A stretch of DNA of 56,546 nucleotides from Candidatus Amarobacter glycogenicus (GCA_016719395.1 JADJZF010000016.1:1-56546), one strand, 5' to 3'; counted from the first letter of the stretch, positions 42,223-50,226 are shown. Numbers and translations are program-made. Notes: generated from the sequence alone by a model not told the origin.

Positions 42223-43635
42223 ATGGCTTCAGTTGACCTCTGTTTCCTCGACGCCACGGAGATGGCCCGGCTCCTGGCGCGGCGTGAGATTTCGGCGCGC
42301 GAGCTGGTGGCGGCGCACCTGACCCAGATAGAGCGGGTGAATCCCAGGGTCAACGCCATCGTGACCCTGACGGCCGAGCAAGCCATGGCGGATGCTGCCG
42401 TGGCCGACGGCCTGACGGCGTTGGGGCAGACCGGAGGGCTGCTGCACGGGCTACCGGTGGCGCACAAGGACCTGCACGAGACGAAGGGCGTACGCACGAC
42501 CTACGGGTCTCCAATCTTCGCGGACTTCGTGCCGGACTTCGATTCCGTGGCGGTGCGCCGACTGAAGGCGGCGGGAGCAATCAGCCTGGGGAAGACGAAT
42601 ACGCCGGAGTTCGGCCTGGGCTCGCAAACCTTCAACCCGGTGTTCGGCGCGACGCGGAACCCGTACGACCTGACAAAGACCTGCGGGGGGAGCTCCGGCG
42701 GTGCGGCGGTGGCGCTGGCCTGTGGCATGGTGCCGATCGCTGACGGTTCGGACATGGGCGGGTCGCTGCGGAATCCGGCGAACTTCTGCAATGTGGTCGG
42801 CTTCCGCTGTTCGCCCGGACGGATGCCGGGCCCCGCCGGTTCGTGGGCGACGCTGAGCGTGGACGGACCGATGGCGCGGACCGTTGGGGATGTCGCGTTG
42901 CTGCTGGCAGCGATGGCGGGCCCAGATCCGGCTTCGCCGATCAGCATCAGCGAGCCGGGAGAGCGATTCCTCGCGCCGCTCGACCGGGACTTCCGGGGAA
43001 CACGAATCGCCTGGAGCAGCGACTTCGGCGGCCTGCCAGTCGACACCCGTGTGAAGGCTGTGCTGGAGTCGCGGCGGGGAGTGTTCGCAGACATCGGGTG
43101 CCGGGTGGAAGAGGCCTGTCCGGCGCTCTCCGACGCCTACGAGGCGTTCCAGACCCTCCGCGCCGCAGGCCTCGCCGAGACGCGCGGACCATTGCTCGCG
43201 GCACACCGCGGCGAGATGAAAGAAGCTGCGGTCTGGAACATCGAGAAAGGGTTGGCCCTGTCGGGCGCCGAGATCGGGCGGGCGAACCGGCTGCGGACGC
43301 AACTGTTCCAGGCGATGAAGACGTTCATGGACCGCTACGAATTCCTGGTGGTGCCGGTGAACCAGGTGCCACCGTTCTCTGTGGAGATGGAGTATCCGAC
43401 GGAGATCGCTGGCGTTCCCATGGAGACCTACATCGACTGGATGAAGTCGTGCTACTTCATCACGATCACGGGACACCCGGCGATTTCCGTGCCGTGCGGG
43501 TTCACGCCGGACGGCCTGCCTGTCGGTGTCCAGATCGTCGGCCGCTATCGGGATGAGTTCGGGGTGTTGCAGCTGGCAAAAGCGTTCGAGTTGGCGACCG
43601 GGGTCGGCCGGCGGAAGCCGAACGTCGTGGACTGA
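42223..43635 (+). CDS. Amidase (amidase signature family)
   Basis: The protein is 470 aa from ATG 42223, with GAGGAGGTG about eight bases before it. Ser-Ser-Lys triad: Lys82 (VAHKDLHETKG), Ser157 in GGSSGG and Ser181 in DMGGS. It belongs to the AS family that includes GatA, but no gatB or gatC is adjacent and the C terminus lacks GatA features. A hydrolase for small amides is more likely. Converges on the next gene with 8 bp between stops. Confidence 0.9.
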   Translation: MASVDLCFLDATEMARLLARREISARELVAAHLTQIERVNPRVNAIVTLTAEQAMADAAVADGLTALGQTGGLLHGLPVAHKDLHETKGVRTTYGSPIFADFVPDFDSVAVRRLKAAGAISLGKTNTPEFGLGSQTFNPVFGATRNPYDLTKTCGGSSGGAAVALACGMVPIADGSDMGGSLRNPANFCNVVGFRCSPGRMPGPAGSWATLSVDGPMARTVGDVALLLAAMAGPDPASPISISEPGERFLAPLDRDFRGTRIAWSSDFGGLPVDTRVKAVLESRRGVFADIGCRVEEACPALSDAYEAFQTLRAAGLAETRGPLLAAHRGEMKEAAVWNIEKGLALSGAEIGRANRLRTQLFQAMKTFMDRYEFLVVPVNQVPPFSVEMEYPTEIAGVPMETYIDWMKSCYFITITGHPAISVPCGFTPDGLPVGVQIVGRYRDEFGVLQLAKAFELATGVGRRKPNVVD

Positions 43636-43643
43636 TTGGTCGA

Positions 43644-44522
43644 CTAACGAGAGAGCTTGGCAATCGCATCGACCAACGACTGCGTACCATCGGCCCCACG
43701 GCCCTCCGCCTGGATCGACTGGAAGAGTTGCGAGACGAGTGCAGTACCAGGAAGCGGCGTGTGCGTTTGGCCGGCAGCATCGAGGACGAGGCGCAGGTCC
43801 TTTTGCATGAGGTCCACCATGAATCCTGGGGCATAGTCGCCCTTGACAGCACGCGGAGCGAGATTCGAAAGCATCCACGACGCGGCAGCACCGGCGCTGA
43901 CGACCTCGAGCATCTTCGCCGGATCGACACCACAGCGGCGCGCCAGATTCACGGCTTCGGCGGCGGCGAGCAGGTTGAGGCCACCGGCCACCTGATTGCA
44001 AAGCTTCACGACCTGGCCGGCGCCAATCGGGCCGACGTGGACTACCGTTCTTCCCATGGCATGGAGGAGCGGCAGACAACGCTCGAAGACCGAGGCCTCG
44101 CCACCGACCATGATGGCAAGCGTGCCTGCGATTGCGCCGACGTCGCCGCCTGAGACCGGCGCATCCAGCATGCCGACTCGTCGTACGGCGAGTTCGTGGG
44201 AGACTTTGCGGGCGGTCTCTGGCGAGATCGTCGAACAATCGACATAGATGGAGCCCGGTTGCGCACCGTGGATGACGCCTTCAGGGCCGAGGGCGACCTC
44301 CTCCACATCTCCCGAGTTCGTGACACAGCTAAAGGTGACCTCGGATGCAGCTGCGACCGCAGACGGCGAATGTGCCGCGCGAGCGCCAGCATCGAGGAGG
44401 GGTTGCGTCCGCGAAGGGCTCCGGTTCCAAACCGTGACTTCGAACCCTGCTTTGATCAGGTTGGACGCCATCGGCGCGCCCATAATGCCGAGACCGATGA
44501 ATCCGGCCCGCGTAACAGCCAT
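43644..44522 (-). CDS. Beta-hydroxyacid dehydrogenase (3-hydroxyisobutyrate dehydrogenase type)
   Basis: NAD(P)-dependent oxidation of a 3-hydroxyacid, 292 aa. Rossmann loop FIGLGIMGAPMASNL with Asn33-Arg34 after strand 2 (favours NADP). Substrate motif LDAPVSGGDVGA (120-130) and catalytic Lys173 (GQVVKLCNQ). Tartronate semialdehyde or succinate semialdehyde reductases share these motifs, so the substrate is uncertain. Confidence 0.88.
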   Translation of the reverse strand: MAVTRAGFIGLGIMGAPMASNLIKAGFEVTVWNRSPSRTQPLLDAGARAAHSPSAVAAASEVTFSCVTNSGDVEEVALGPEGVIHGAQPGSIYVDCSTISPETARKVSHELAVRRVGMLDAPVSGGDVGAIAGTLAIMVGGEASVFERCLPLLHAMGRTVVHVGPIGAGQVVKLCNQVAGGLNLLAAAEAVNLARRCGVDPAKMLEVVSAGAAASWMLSNLAPRAVKGDYAPGFMVDLMQKDLRLVLDAAGQTHTPLPGTALVSQLFQSIQAEGRGADGTQSLVDAIAKLSR

Positions 44523-44582
44523 CGCAGCCCCCCAACGAACGTAGCGGTGCCGGGAAGGATAGGCGCTCCGAGCCGGTGCCCG

Positions 44583-45539
44583 CTAGGTGAGAGGTGCATC
44601 CCAGGGCAGCGTTTGGCGCTGGGGCTGGAGAATTGTCTTCAGCACTCCGTCCGCGACAACGGCTAGGATGTCGTAACCGGCATAGAGCGTCGGGTCCATT
44701 CCTCGGAGTGCCCAGGAGAGTTTTTCCTCCTGGGCGTAAGTGGAAGCGCCGAGGACCACCAGCGCGCGCGCGTCGGCAGCCAGACGGAGATTCGATCCGG
44801 CGTCCTTCAAGAGGCGTCGCAGGTTCCGACGCAACGACGCACTCCAGTCCTCATCTTCGCGGGCAGGCGTACCGAGGACACAAGATTGGCCAACACCAAG
44901 GTCGTTGGCGCTCCAGGCGTCGGTCGCCTGGATTGGCTGGCTTTCGTCGGCCTCGGGCTGGCCCGCCGAGAGGACGATCCGCTCGGCCAATTCGTCCCGC
45001 TCCTCCTGTGACGCGGGAAGGCGGAGAAGCTCCCCAGAATTGAGCTGGAAGGTACCAGGGACACGGTTGGTAAATTGGGCCCAATGAGCGGCGAGGCCGC
45101 CGAGTACCGTGATGACTGAACCGGTGTTGCCAACACGCCTCAGGTGGAGTGTCACGGGGCGCCTGAGTTCGAGGCGGCCATCGTCCAGGGGACGCGCACT
45201 TTCGAGGAAGAGGACGAACCGACTCAGTCCAGGTTCCGCGGCAGGCAGGCCTGCGCCGCGCGGAGCCCAGACAGCGAGCGAACGGCCTTCCAGATCGAGG
45301 CGGCGTTCAACCGCAGCACGAGCGGCTTCCCACTCGACGGTCGCATCGGCGGCGAGCGTATTCAGGACCGAGACGGAGAGCCGCCACTGGCGCCCGACTG
45401 TCACGTTCGCGGAGAGCCGGGCTCCATCCGACTCGGCGCCGGTAACGGAGGTGCTGCGTGCGTAGTGAGCACCGAACCAGCCGAGGAAGAGTCGCAACCC
45501 TGCCTCCGCGATGTCGGCCGGGTAAAGAGGTTCGGGCAT
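44583..45539 (-). CDS. Conserved-looking protein of unknown function downstream of rplY
   Basis: The protein is 318 aa; family not recognised. No signal peptide or membrane helix. The first half is Arg/Ala/Leu-rich with beta-type segments (FVLFLESARPLDDGRLELR). The second half ends in an alpha/beta stretch (ALVVLGASTYAQEEKLSWAL, YDILAVVADGVLKTI) that has nuclease-fold or phosphotransfer-like periodicity but no readable active site. It starts eight bases after the rplY stop, so the two are almost certainly co-transcribed. Composition and codon use match the neighbours. Confidence 0.7.
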   Translation of the reverse strand: MPEPLYPADIAEAGLRLFLGWFGAHYARSTSVTGAESDGARLSANVTVGRQWRLSVSVLNTLAADATVEWEAARAAVERRLDLEGRSLAVWAPRGAGLPAAEPGLSRFVLFLESARPLDDGRLELRRPVTLHLRRVGNTGSVITVLGGLAAHWAQFTNRVPGTFQLNSGELLRLPASQEERDELAERIVLSAGQPEADESQPIQATDAWSANDLGVGQSCVLGTPAREDEDWSASLRRNLRRLLKDAGSNLRLAADARALVVLGASTYAQEEKLSWALRGMDPTLYAGYDILAVVADGVLKTILQPQRQTLPWDAPLT

Positions 45540-45547
45540 CTGTCTGG

Positions 45548-46129
45548 CTAGTGGGCGGCGACGCGAATGCGGGGCGCGTTCACCGTGGCGATGACCACTG
45601 CAGGGTCTGTAAGGACCTCCACATCGCCGGGTACTGCGATGTCGCCAACAGTAAGCGAGACATCGAAGCTATTGAGGACGCCGAGGTCGACCGTGATCGC
45701 ATCGGGGATATCGAGCGGCTTGCAGCGCACCGCGATGACATCGAGGCCGGGCAGCAGCGTGCCGGCGAGATCGCGGACGGCGGGGGCTTCGCCGGTAAGA
45801 CGAAGCGGGACATTCGCCTGAATGGGAATGTTCGGGTCGACCTGGAAGAAGTCGACATGGATCGGGTCGCCGGTTCCGCCCTTCCGTGCGAGCCCGCGAA
45901 GGATGACGTAACGGGGAGACGATTCACCTTCGACGGAAAGCTGGATCATCGCGCGGAGGCCCGCGGACTTGATGGTGCGGGCGAACTCTCGGGCATCGAT
46001 GTCGACGGCCTGGGAGTTGATGCCGCGTCCGTAGACGTTCGCGGGAAGTCGGCCGTTACGGCGGAGCTGGGCGACTTTCTTGCCGAGCACCGTGCGCGGC
46101 GTAGCCTGGATCACAACACGTTCAGCCAT
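45548..46129 (-). CDS. rplY: 50S ribosomal protein L25 (CTC type)
   Basis: Binds 5S rRNA in the large subunit. The protein is 193 aa, the long CTC/TL5 form: N-terminal L25 barrel (about 1-93, with RTVLGKKVAQLRRNGRLPAN and VYGRG) plus a C-terminal beta domain (about 94-185, with HVDFFQVDP and IPDAITVDL). Its C terminus lacks the acidic extension many homologs have. Likely operon with the 318-aa gene downstream. Confidence 0.95.
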   Translation of the reverse strand: MAERVVIQATPRTVLGKKVAQLRRNGRLPANVYGRGINSQAVDIDAREFARTIKSAGLRAMIQLSVEGESSPRYVILRGLARKGGTGDPIHVDFFQVDPNIPIQANVPLRLTGEAPAVRDLAGTLLPGLDVIAVRCKPLDIPDAITVDLGVLNSFDVSLTVGDIAVPGDVEVLTDPAVVIATVNAPRIRVAAH

Positions 46130-46234
46130 GAGAAAAGGTCCTCCGCGCCACGCTCAATACGTAGCGCAACGTTTCCAATCTAGCTGGCATGCCGCCACGG
46201 TCAAGTCGGCGGCGGAGTGCCGGGGCACGAAAGA

Positions 46235-46250
46235 GCCGCCCGGAGGCGGC
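46235..46250 (-). terminator. Rho-independent terminator after the ferredoxin gene
   Basis: On the minus strand GCCGCC-TCCG-GGCGGC followed by TCTTTC: a 6-bp GC stem, 4-base loop and short T-rich tail. It lies 26 bp after the ferredoxin stop and before rplY. Confidence 0.6.
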
Positions 46251-46276
46251 CCTGTCTCAACCGGGGAGGCGGAAGC

Positions 46277-46564
46277 TCAGGCGGGCTTGAGTGCCGCGAC
46301 CTTCGTCCGGGCTTCGTCCTTTTCGCTGTACCAGAGGACGTTGATTTCCTTGAATGCTGACTGGTCGCCGGGCACGTCGTCCTCAGCGAAGATCGCGGTC
46401 ACCGGGCAGGCCGGTTCGCAAGCGCCACAGTCGATGCATTCATCAGGGTTGATGTAGAGCATGCGGTCCTTGCCTTCATCGAAATGAATGCAGTCGACCG
46501 GACACACTTCAACGCAGGCCTGATCCTGGACATCGATACACGGGGTGGTGATGACGTAGGTCAT
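46277..46564 (-). CDS. fdxA: 7Fe ferredoxin (3Fe-4S + 4Fe-4S)
   Basis: Electron carrier, 95 aa. Cys 9, 17, 21, 25 and 43, 46, 49, 53. By comparison with the Azotobacter FdI layout, 9-17-53 would hold the 3Fe-4S cluster and 21-43-46-49 the 4Fe-4S cluster, with Cys25 free. The phrase PDECIDCGACEPACP and the acidic AEDDVPGDQ are typical of FdxA/FdxC proteins of high-GC bacteria. AGAGGAG lies about 10 bases before the ATG. Confidence 0.93.
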   Translation of the reverse strand: MTYVITTPCIDVQDQACVEVCPVDCIHFDEGKDRMLYINPDECIDCGACEPACPVTAIFAEDDVPGDQSAFKEINVLWYSEKDEARTKVAALKPA

Positions 46565-46618
46565 GGGTGGGGGGCTCCTCTTCTCCCAGGGCTTCGTAAG
46601 GGCCGCTCAGGTCCCCAC

Positions 46619-46647
46619 ATCGTACTATCGGCTCTCGTGAGTGTGAA
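46619..46647 (-). promoter_or_regulatory. Promoter of the ferredoxin gene, TTCACA-N17-TACGAT
   Basis: Minus strand: TTCACA (46647-46642), 17-bp spacer, TACGAT (46624-46619). The ATG at 46564 is about 55 bp downstream, with a Shine-Dalgarno, so this is a normal leadered transcript and a useful contrast to the leaderless set. Confidence 0.55.
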
Positions 46648-46681
46648 GTTTGGCGTGGGATGCAGATTACTGGGATGACAG

Positions 46682-47359
46682 CTAGGCGTCCGGCGCCGCA
46701 TCGCGGACGGCGACCGGCTTGCCGGAGCGGAGGTCGACGGCGTGGAAGCGCCCGGCCTTAATCTCGTCGATCAGTTCGCGCTCATCGTGGATCTCTCGCT
46801 CGAAGTAGGTGGCGCACTTGCCAACGTCACTGATGGCATGGGAGTCGGTGCCACCGGTGCCCTTCAGACCCATGAGTTCGCAGAGGCGTCGCGAGAACTC
46901 GTTCTCCTTGTCGCTTCCGCGGCCGTTGATCTCTTCGAGACCCTGGACGTAGGGGTAGGCCGGGTTGCGCGAAGCCTTTTCGAGCGCGTTGCGGTATTCC
47001 TCTTCGTTCCGGCTGAACCATGGCATCTGCCGGCGGTAAGGGTGGGCGGCGACCATCGCCCCGTTCGACTTATCGACGTAGCTGGCGAGTTCGCGCGCGC
47101 GGTGCATGCCGAAGACGTACTTATCTATGCCGAAGGCAAGGATGTGGCCATCGTCGGTGCTGATCTCCACGCCGGCGAGGACCAGGAAGTTGTGCTTCGC
47201 TCGAAGCTCTTCGACGGACTTGTAGTCCCAAACCGTGTCGTGCTCGGTGAAAACGATGGCATCAAGGCCCGCGGTCTTTGCACGGGTGATCAGGTCGTCG
47301 GGATTGAGGACGCTGTCGTGCGAGCGGGGCCAAGTGTGGCTGTGTAGGTCGATGAGCAT
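46682..47359 (-). CDS. PHP-domain metal-dependent phosphoesterase
   Basis: The protein is 225 aa from ATG 47359; the longer ORF to 47497 is not supported. PHP motifs: MLIDLHSHTWPRSHD (His-His-Asp), VFTEHDT, AGVEIST, AAHPYRR and GGTDSHA, which together supply the usual metal ligands. Relatives hydrolyse phosphates or act on nucleotides; the substrate is unknown. A TATAGT hexamer lies at 47380-47375 (minus strand), 15 bases upstream of the start. Confidence 0.88.
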   Translation of the reverse strand: MLIDLHSHTWPRSHDSVLNPDDLITRAKTAGLDAIVFTEHDTVWDYKSVEELRAKHNFLVLAGVEISTDDGHILAFGIDKYVFGMHRARELASYVDKSNGAMVAAHPYRRQMPWFSRNEEEYRNALEKASRNPAYPYVQGLEEINGRGSDKENEFSRRLCELMGLKGTGGTDSHAISDVGKCATYFEREIHDERELIDEIKAGRFHAVDLRSGKPVAVRDAAPDA

Positions 47360-47374
47360 GGCGGAAGGTTGGTA

Positions 47375-47404
47375 ACTATAGGCACGGTTGGAACGAGGCG
47401 GCAA
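47375..47404 (-). promoter_or_regulatory. Promoter of the PHP gene, TTGCCG-N18-TATAGT
   Basis: Minus strand: TTGCCG (47404-47399), 18-bp spacer, TATAGT (47380-47375), with the ATG 15 bases further on, which allows only a very short leader. Confidence 0.45.
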
Positions 47405-47483
47405 CGCATCGGTGGGAAGCGATGTGGGCGGGACCGTCCGTGGAGCCTGCCGAGGCGCTAATGCGGCGTTCATCTTCGCCGGC

Positions 47484-47489
47484 GATAGT
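47484..47489 (+). promoter_or_regulatory. -10 element of the 54-aa zinc-knuckle gene, probably leaderless
   Basis: GATAGT followed by six bases (AGGGCC) and ATG 47496. No separate Shine-Dalgarno fits at a usable distance. Confidence 0.4.
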
Positions 47490-47495
47490 AGGGCC

Positions 47496-47660
47496 ATGGA
47501 AACGCAGAACGGGACCTGTGAACACCGCTGGCGCTACTTCGTGAACGTGCAAGCTCGCGCGATACGCGTGCGGGAGTGTGAACGTTGCGGCAAACGCGCC
47601 ATCATCCCGACCCAGCTCGAGCCGCTGCCGCGTCCAAAGCCAGAAAGATTGACTGCCTGA
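47496..47660 (+). CDS. Small CxH/CxxC zinc-knuckle-like protein
   Basis: The protein is 54 aa from ATG 47496. One Cys-x-His pair (CEH, residues 8-10) and a CERCGK pair (29-32) could bind one zinc, giving a minimal zinc ribbon. Basic central strand (RWRYFVNVQARAIRVRE) suggests RNA or DNA contact. The C terminus is Pro-rich. Not recognised as a named family. The longer upstream frame (from 47388) has shadow-like composition. Confidence 0.6.
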   Translation: METQNGTCEHRWRYFVNVQARAIRVRECERCGKRAIIPTQLEPLPRPKPERLTA

Positions 47661-47681
47661 GCCGGTCGCAAGGCCAAGGCG

Positions 47682-48242
47682 TCAGGCTCGGCGCCGCGCC
47701 ACCAGGTCAAGACGGGCCTGGCGCTGGTTTGGCTCCTTGGTCTTGAAGTTCGGCTGGTAGTCGCTCTTTCGGCCCTGGACCTGGGCGGCATGTTGCCGAT
47801 CGTGGCGGTAGAAGGATCGGACCCACTGGAGGACGGTGAGCTGGCCGAACGCCGGGCTGACCGCCGTCCGCTCGAAGTCGTCGAGGCGGATGGCATCGAT
47901 GATGCCCTCCGTGTAGAGGCGCTCGCGGATCAGGGCATCGACCAGGTCTTCGACCGTGTGCAAGTTCGCAGACTCGATGGGAATCTCGACGGGCGAAGGG
48001 GCGGTGCCGGCCAGGTCCGGGTTCTCTTCGTGAAGCGCGCGAAGCACCCACGCATCGTAGGCGCGCTCCATTTCCCAGAGGTGGGCGAGCTGCTCGAGGG
48101 CGGTCCATTGCTCTTCACCTTCCGCATCGACGGGAACTCGCAGGGAGTCTTCGCGGGAGAGGCTACGCGCGGCGGCAATCAACTCGGCTCGCTGGGTTGC
48201 CATCTTGGACTTCAGTTCATCGACCTGTTCGCGAGTCGCCAT
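47682..48242 (-). CDS. DinB-superfamily protein
   Basis: Four-helix bundle metalloprotein, 186 aa. DinB_2-like pattern: the EQWTALEQLAHLWEMERAYD helix with a metal His, and FYRHDRQHAAQVQ with two more His near residue 155. Many members are thiol-dependent S-transferases or stress proteins; the role here is unknown. The ATG at 48242 has AGGAGGT seven bases before it, the strongest ribosome site in the window. Confidence 0.85.
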   Translation of the reverse strand: MATREQVDELKSKMATQRAELIAAARSLSREDSLRVPVDAEGEEQWTALEQLAHLWEMERAYDAWVLRALHEENPDLAGTAPSPVEIPIESANLHTVEDLVDALIRERLYTEGIIDAIRLDDFERTAVSPAFGQLTVLQWVRSFYRHDRQHAAQVQGRKSDYQPNFKTKEPNQRQARLDLVARRRA

Positions 48243-48372
48243 TGCGTGGACCTCCTGTGATGCGGGTCGCGAGCCGTTTGAGCCCGACATAGATTCCGTA
48301 TGGGATGGCGGCGAGGAGTGCGACCGTAACCAGGAAGGCTTCGTACCCGTTGCCGAAGAGGAAGTCGACCAT
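48217..48372 (-). CDS. Small single-helix membrane protein overlapping dinB-like gene
   Basis: The protein is 51 aa, below the usual ORF length cut-off. MVDFLFGNGYEAFLVTVALL starts it, one hydrophobic helix (about 12-31) and a KRLATRITGG basic cytosolic side follow. Codon third positions are almost all C or G, as in real genes here. It ends 26 bp inside the DinB gene and so encodes its Shine-Dalgarno, which implies translational coupling. Family unknown; could anchor or regulate the DinB protein. Confidence 0.5.
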   Translation of the reverse strand: MVDFLFGNGYEAFLVTVALLAAIPYGIYVGLKRLATRITGGPRNGDSRTGR

Positions 48373-48483
48373 CGTGCCGTGATGGTAGCGGAACCGGGAG
48401 GCATTTGTTCACACCCAGGAGCCACCACTCCGGTCTTGAGTCCCTCGCTTCCCGATAGCAGCGGACGTGCCACGATTAGGCAG

Positions 48484-49116
48484 ATGGCGTTCCGGAAGCT
48501 CCTCGGTGGCGGCAGCGGCCCGCGGTTCGCTGCGGACTGGCTCGTCGTGGGCCTCGGCAATCCCGGCGAGCAATACGCGCGGACGAGGCACAACGTCGGG
48601 TTCTGGGTGATCAACGCGCTTGCCAAGCGAGCGAAGACGCAGCCCAAATCGACCGGAAGCCTCATGCACATCGGCGTGGGCGAACTGGCGGGAGAGCGAG
48701 CCGCGCTCGTGAAGCCGAAGACGTTCATGAACCTCAGCGGCAAGGCAGTCGCGCAGGCTTTGCAGTGGACGGGCTGCGACATCCAGCACACGATCGTCCT
48801 GTACGACGAACTTGACCTGGGAGCCGGCGCCCTGCGCGTCCGGGCGGGAGGCGGCCATGGCGGCCACAACGGGCTGAAGAGCATCGGGCAGGCGGCCAGC
48901 CTGGAGTTCGTGCGGATCCGGATCGGGATCGGGCGGCCGCAGGCGAATGGCGAACCGACCTGGGACCCGGAGCATGTTTCGGCGTGGGTCCTTGGGGTGC
49001 CACACGGGGACGACAAGAAGGTGCTCGATGAGGCTGTGGAGATCGCGGCCGATGCGGTCGAGTGCATCATGACCGAGGGCGTCGAGGCGGCCGGCAGCCG
49101 TTACAACCGAAAGTAG
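48484..49116 (+). CDS. pth: Peptidyl-tRNA hydrolase
   Basis: Releases peptides from prematurely dropped peptidyl-tRNA. The protein is 210 aa from ATG 48484. Catalytic and binding residues are seen: Asn in VGLGNPGEQY, His in TRHNVGFW, Asn in TFMNLSGKA, Asp in VLYDELDL and GGHGGHNGLKSI. The N terminus carries about 16 extra residues (GGGSGPRF). Alternative in-frame upstream starts overlap non-coding sequence. Confidence 0.96.
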   Translation: MAFRKLLGGGSGPRFAADWLVVGLGNPGEQYARTRHNVGFWVINALAKRAKTQPKSTGSLMHIGVGELAGERAALVKPKTFMNLSGKAVAQALQWTGCDIQHTIVLYDELDLGAGALRVRAGGGHGGHNGLKSIGQAASLEFVRIRIGIGRPQANGEPTWDPEHVSAWVLGVPHGDDKKVLDEAVEIAADAVECIMTEGVEAAGSRYNRK

Positions 49117-49140
49117 TTCAACAAGAAGCGACCCCCGGAG

Positions 49141-49827
49141 TCAGTCCGGATGACGCGCGTTGCGAACCGGGCCGATGAGCACAAGGACGAGCGTGATGAG
49201 CAGGAAGCCCGCGCCGATGGCGGAGAGGAACATCCAATCGTTCGAGGCCTGGTCGGTCGCTGCATCGGCGTCGGCCGCGCTGTTCCCGGCGGCGGGCGGG
49301 TACGGCCCGCCGAGAGGTGCTAGCCGCGCCATTGCCCATTCGTAGCGCTCACCGGACGGTTCGTCGCCGAGGAAGAGGACTTGCAGCCTATTCGCCTGCC
49401 ACGGATAGCGCGGGGTGAAACCGATGACTATGTACTTGCCCCGCGGATCCTCATCGAATGCGCCGCAAGCACCGCCAGCGCCGGACCAGGTGATTCGGTC
49501 GGGCGCCTGGTATTCGCCGGGGTCTTTGCCATTCCCGTAGCTGGCGAAGTCCACCATCTCCACCTTCCCGGGAGCCGACCCCTTGAAGACGCGATCCACG
49601 CGCAGATCGAGTTCGATCGGCAGATAAACCGGGGCACCACCGAATGGCGATGGGATCTCCGACGGCTGCCAGGAAAGGATTCGCCCGCCCACGATGACGT
49701 CTGCATCGCGGACAACGTCGCAGTCGGGGCAGCTGCAGGCATGTGCAACGGGCGCTTCTTCGAAGACCGGCAGGGCGGCCGAGAATCCCGCTGTGACGAG
49801 GACGAGAGAAAGAACAGTTCCGCGCAT
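49141..49827 (-). CDS. TIMP/NTR-like domain membrane protein
   Basis: The protein is 228 aa. Signal peptide (about 1-28) ends at AHACSC, so the mature protein would start with a Cys-x-Cys like TIMP/netrin-type NTR domains. These are followed by DADVIVGGRILSW, LDLRVDRVFKG, GAGGACGAFDEDPRGKYIVI. Four Cys in the N-terminal half could form disulfides. A Pro/Ala/Asp linker leads to a C-terminal membrane helix (about 198-219) and a short RNARHPD tail. Probably displayed outside the cell; target unknown. Confidence 0.72.
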   Translation of the reverse strand: MRGTVLSLVLVTAGFSAALPVFEEAPVAHACSCPDCDVVRDADVIVGGRILSWQPSEIPSPFGGAPVYLPIELDLRVDRVFKGSAPGKVEMVDFASYGNGKDPGEYQAPDRITWSGAGGACGAFDEDPRGKYIVIGFTPRYPWQANRLQVLFLGDEPSGERYEWAMARLAPLGGPYPPAAGNSAADADAATDQASNDWMFLSAIGAGFLLITLVLVLIGPVRNARHPD

Positions 49828-49945
49828 GTGCTTCCAGACGCACCCGGCGCCGGAATGGTTCCCGGAGCCGGACAGCCTCCGCCGCGACGCCCTGGCACTG
49901 CCGCTCGGTGGGGCTGGAGGTGTCTCCTGTGCGCCGCTATTTTTC

Positions 49946-49962
49946 GGTGTCTTGAAGACACC
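49946..49962. repeat. Perfect palindrome GGTGTCTT-G-AAGACACC
   Basis: Eight-base arms around one central base, the size and symmetry of a dimeric repressor site. The arm is repeated singly at 49918 and 49992. No T run follows on either strand, so a terminator is unlikely. Confidence 0.6.
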
Positions 49963-50008
49963 TGAAGTAACCTCCTCAGATTCAAAGGGTGAGGTGTCTT
50001 GCGGGTTA

Positions 50009-50026
50009 CCTCAAAATTCCTTGAGG
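50009..50026. repeat. Inverted repeat CCTCAA-N6-TTGAGG
   Basis: Six-base arms around AATTCC, located 46 bp after the first palindrome in the same AT-rich stretch. Function unknown. Confidence 0.4.
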
Positions 50027-50226
50027 GTGAGTCCAGGGCTTCCCATTCGGGGCGGAATGGCCGACCGAACGCAGTCATTTCGAGGGACTGGCCGACGGCC
50101 AAGGCGACGGAAGTGGCCAGTTCGAAAGAGTGCGTCATTTCACTACCGTGCTGGAGGGCCCGGGGAGCGAGAACGGGCGAATGTCAGCCGGTGAATCCAC
50201 TTCCCCGGAAAACAAAGGCGCGTGGC

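Larger units (their letters stand above)
49828..50226. other. Gene-free segment (399 bp) with palindromes and an AGGTGTCT repeat
   Basis: No convincing gene. The central part (about 49930-50030) is visibly AT-richer than the surroundings. It contains a palindrome at 49946-49962, three AGGTGTCT copies (49918-49925, 49992-49999, and reversed at 49956-49963), and a second palindrome at 50009-50026. It lies upstream of the NTR-like gene and downstream of the PIG-L gene (both minus strand), so it may hold the NTR promoter and an operator. Confidence 0.6.

Noticed and set aside
42451..44238. 595-aa open frame on the minus strand across the amidase and the dehydrogenase
   Set aside because: It spans two convergent real genes with complete active sites and has an Arg/His/Pro-rich shadow composition.
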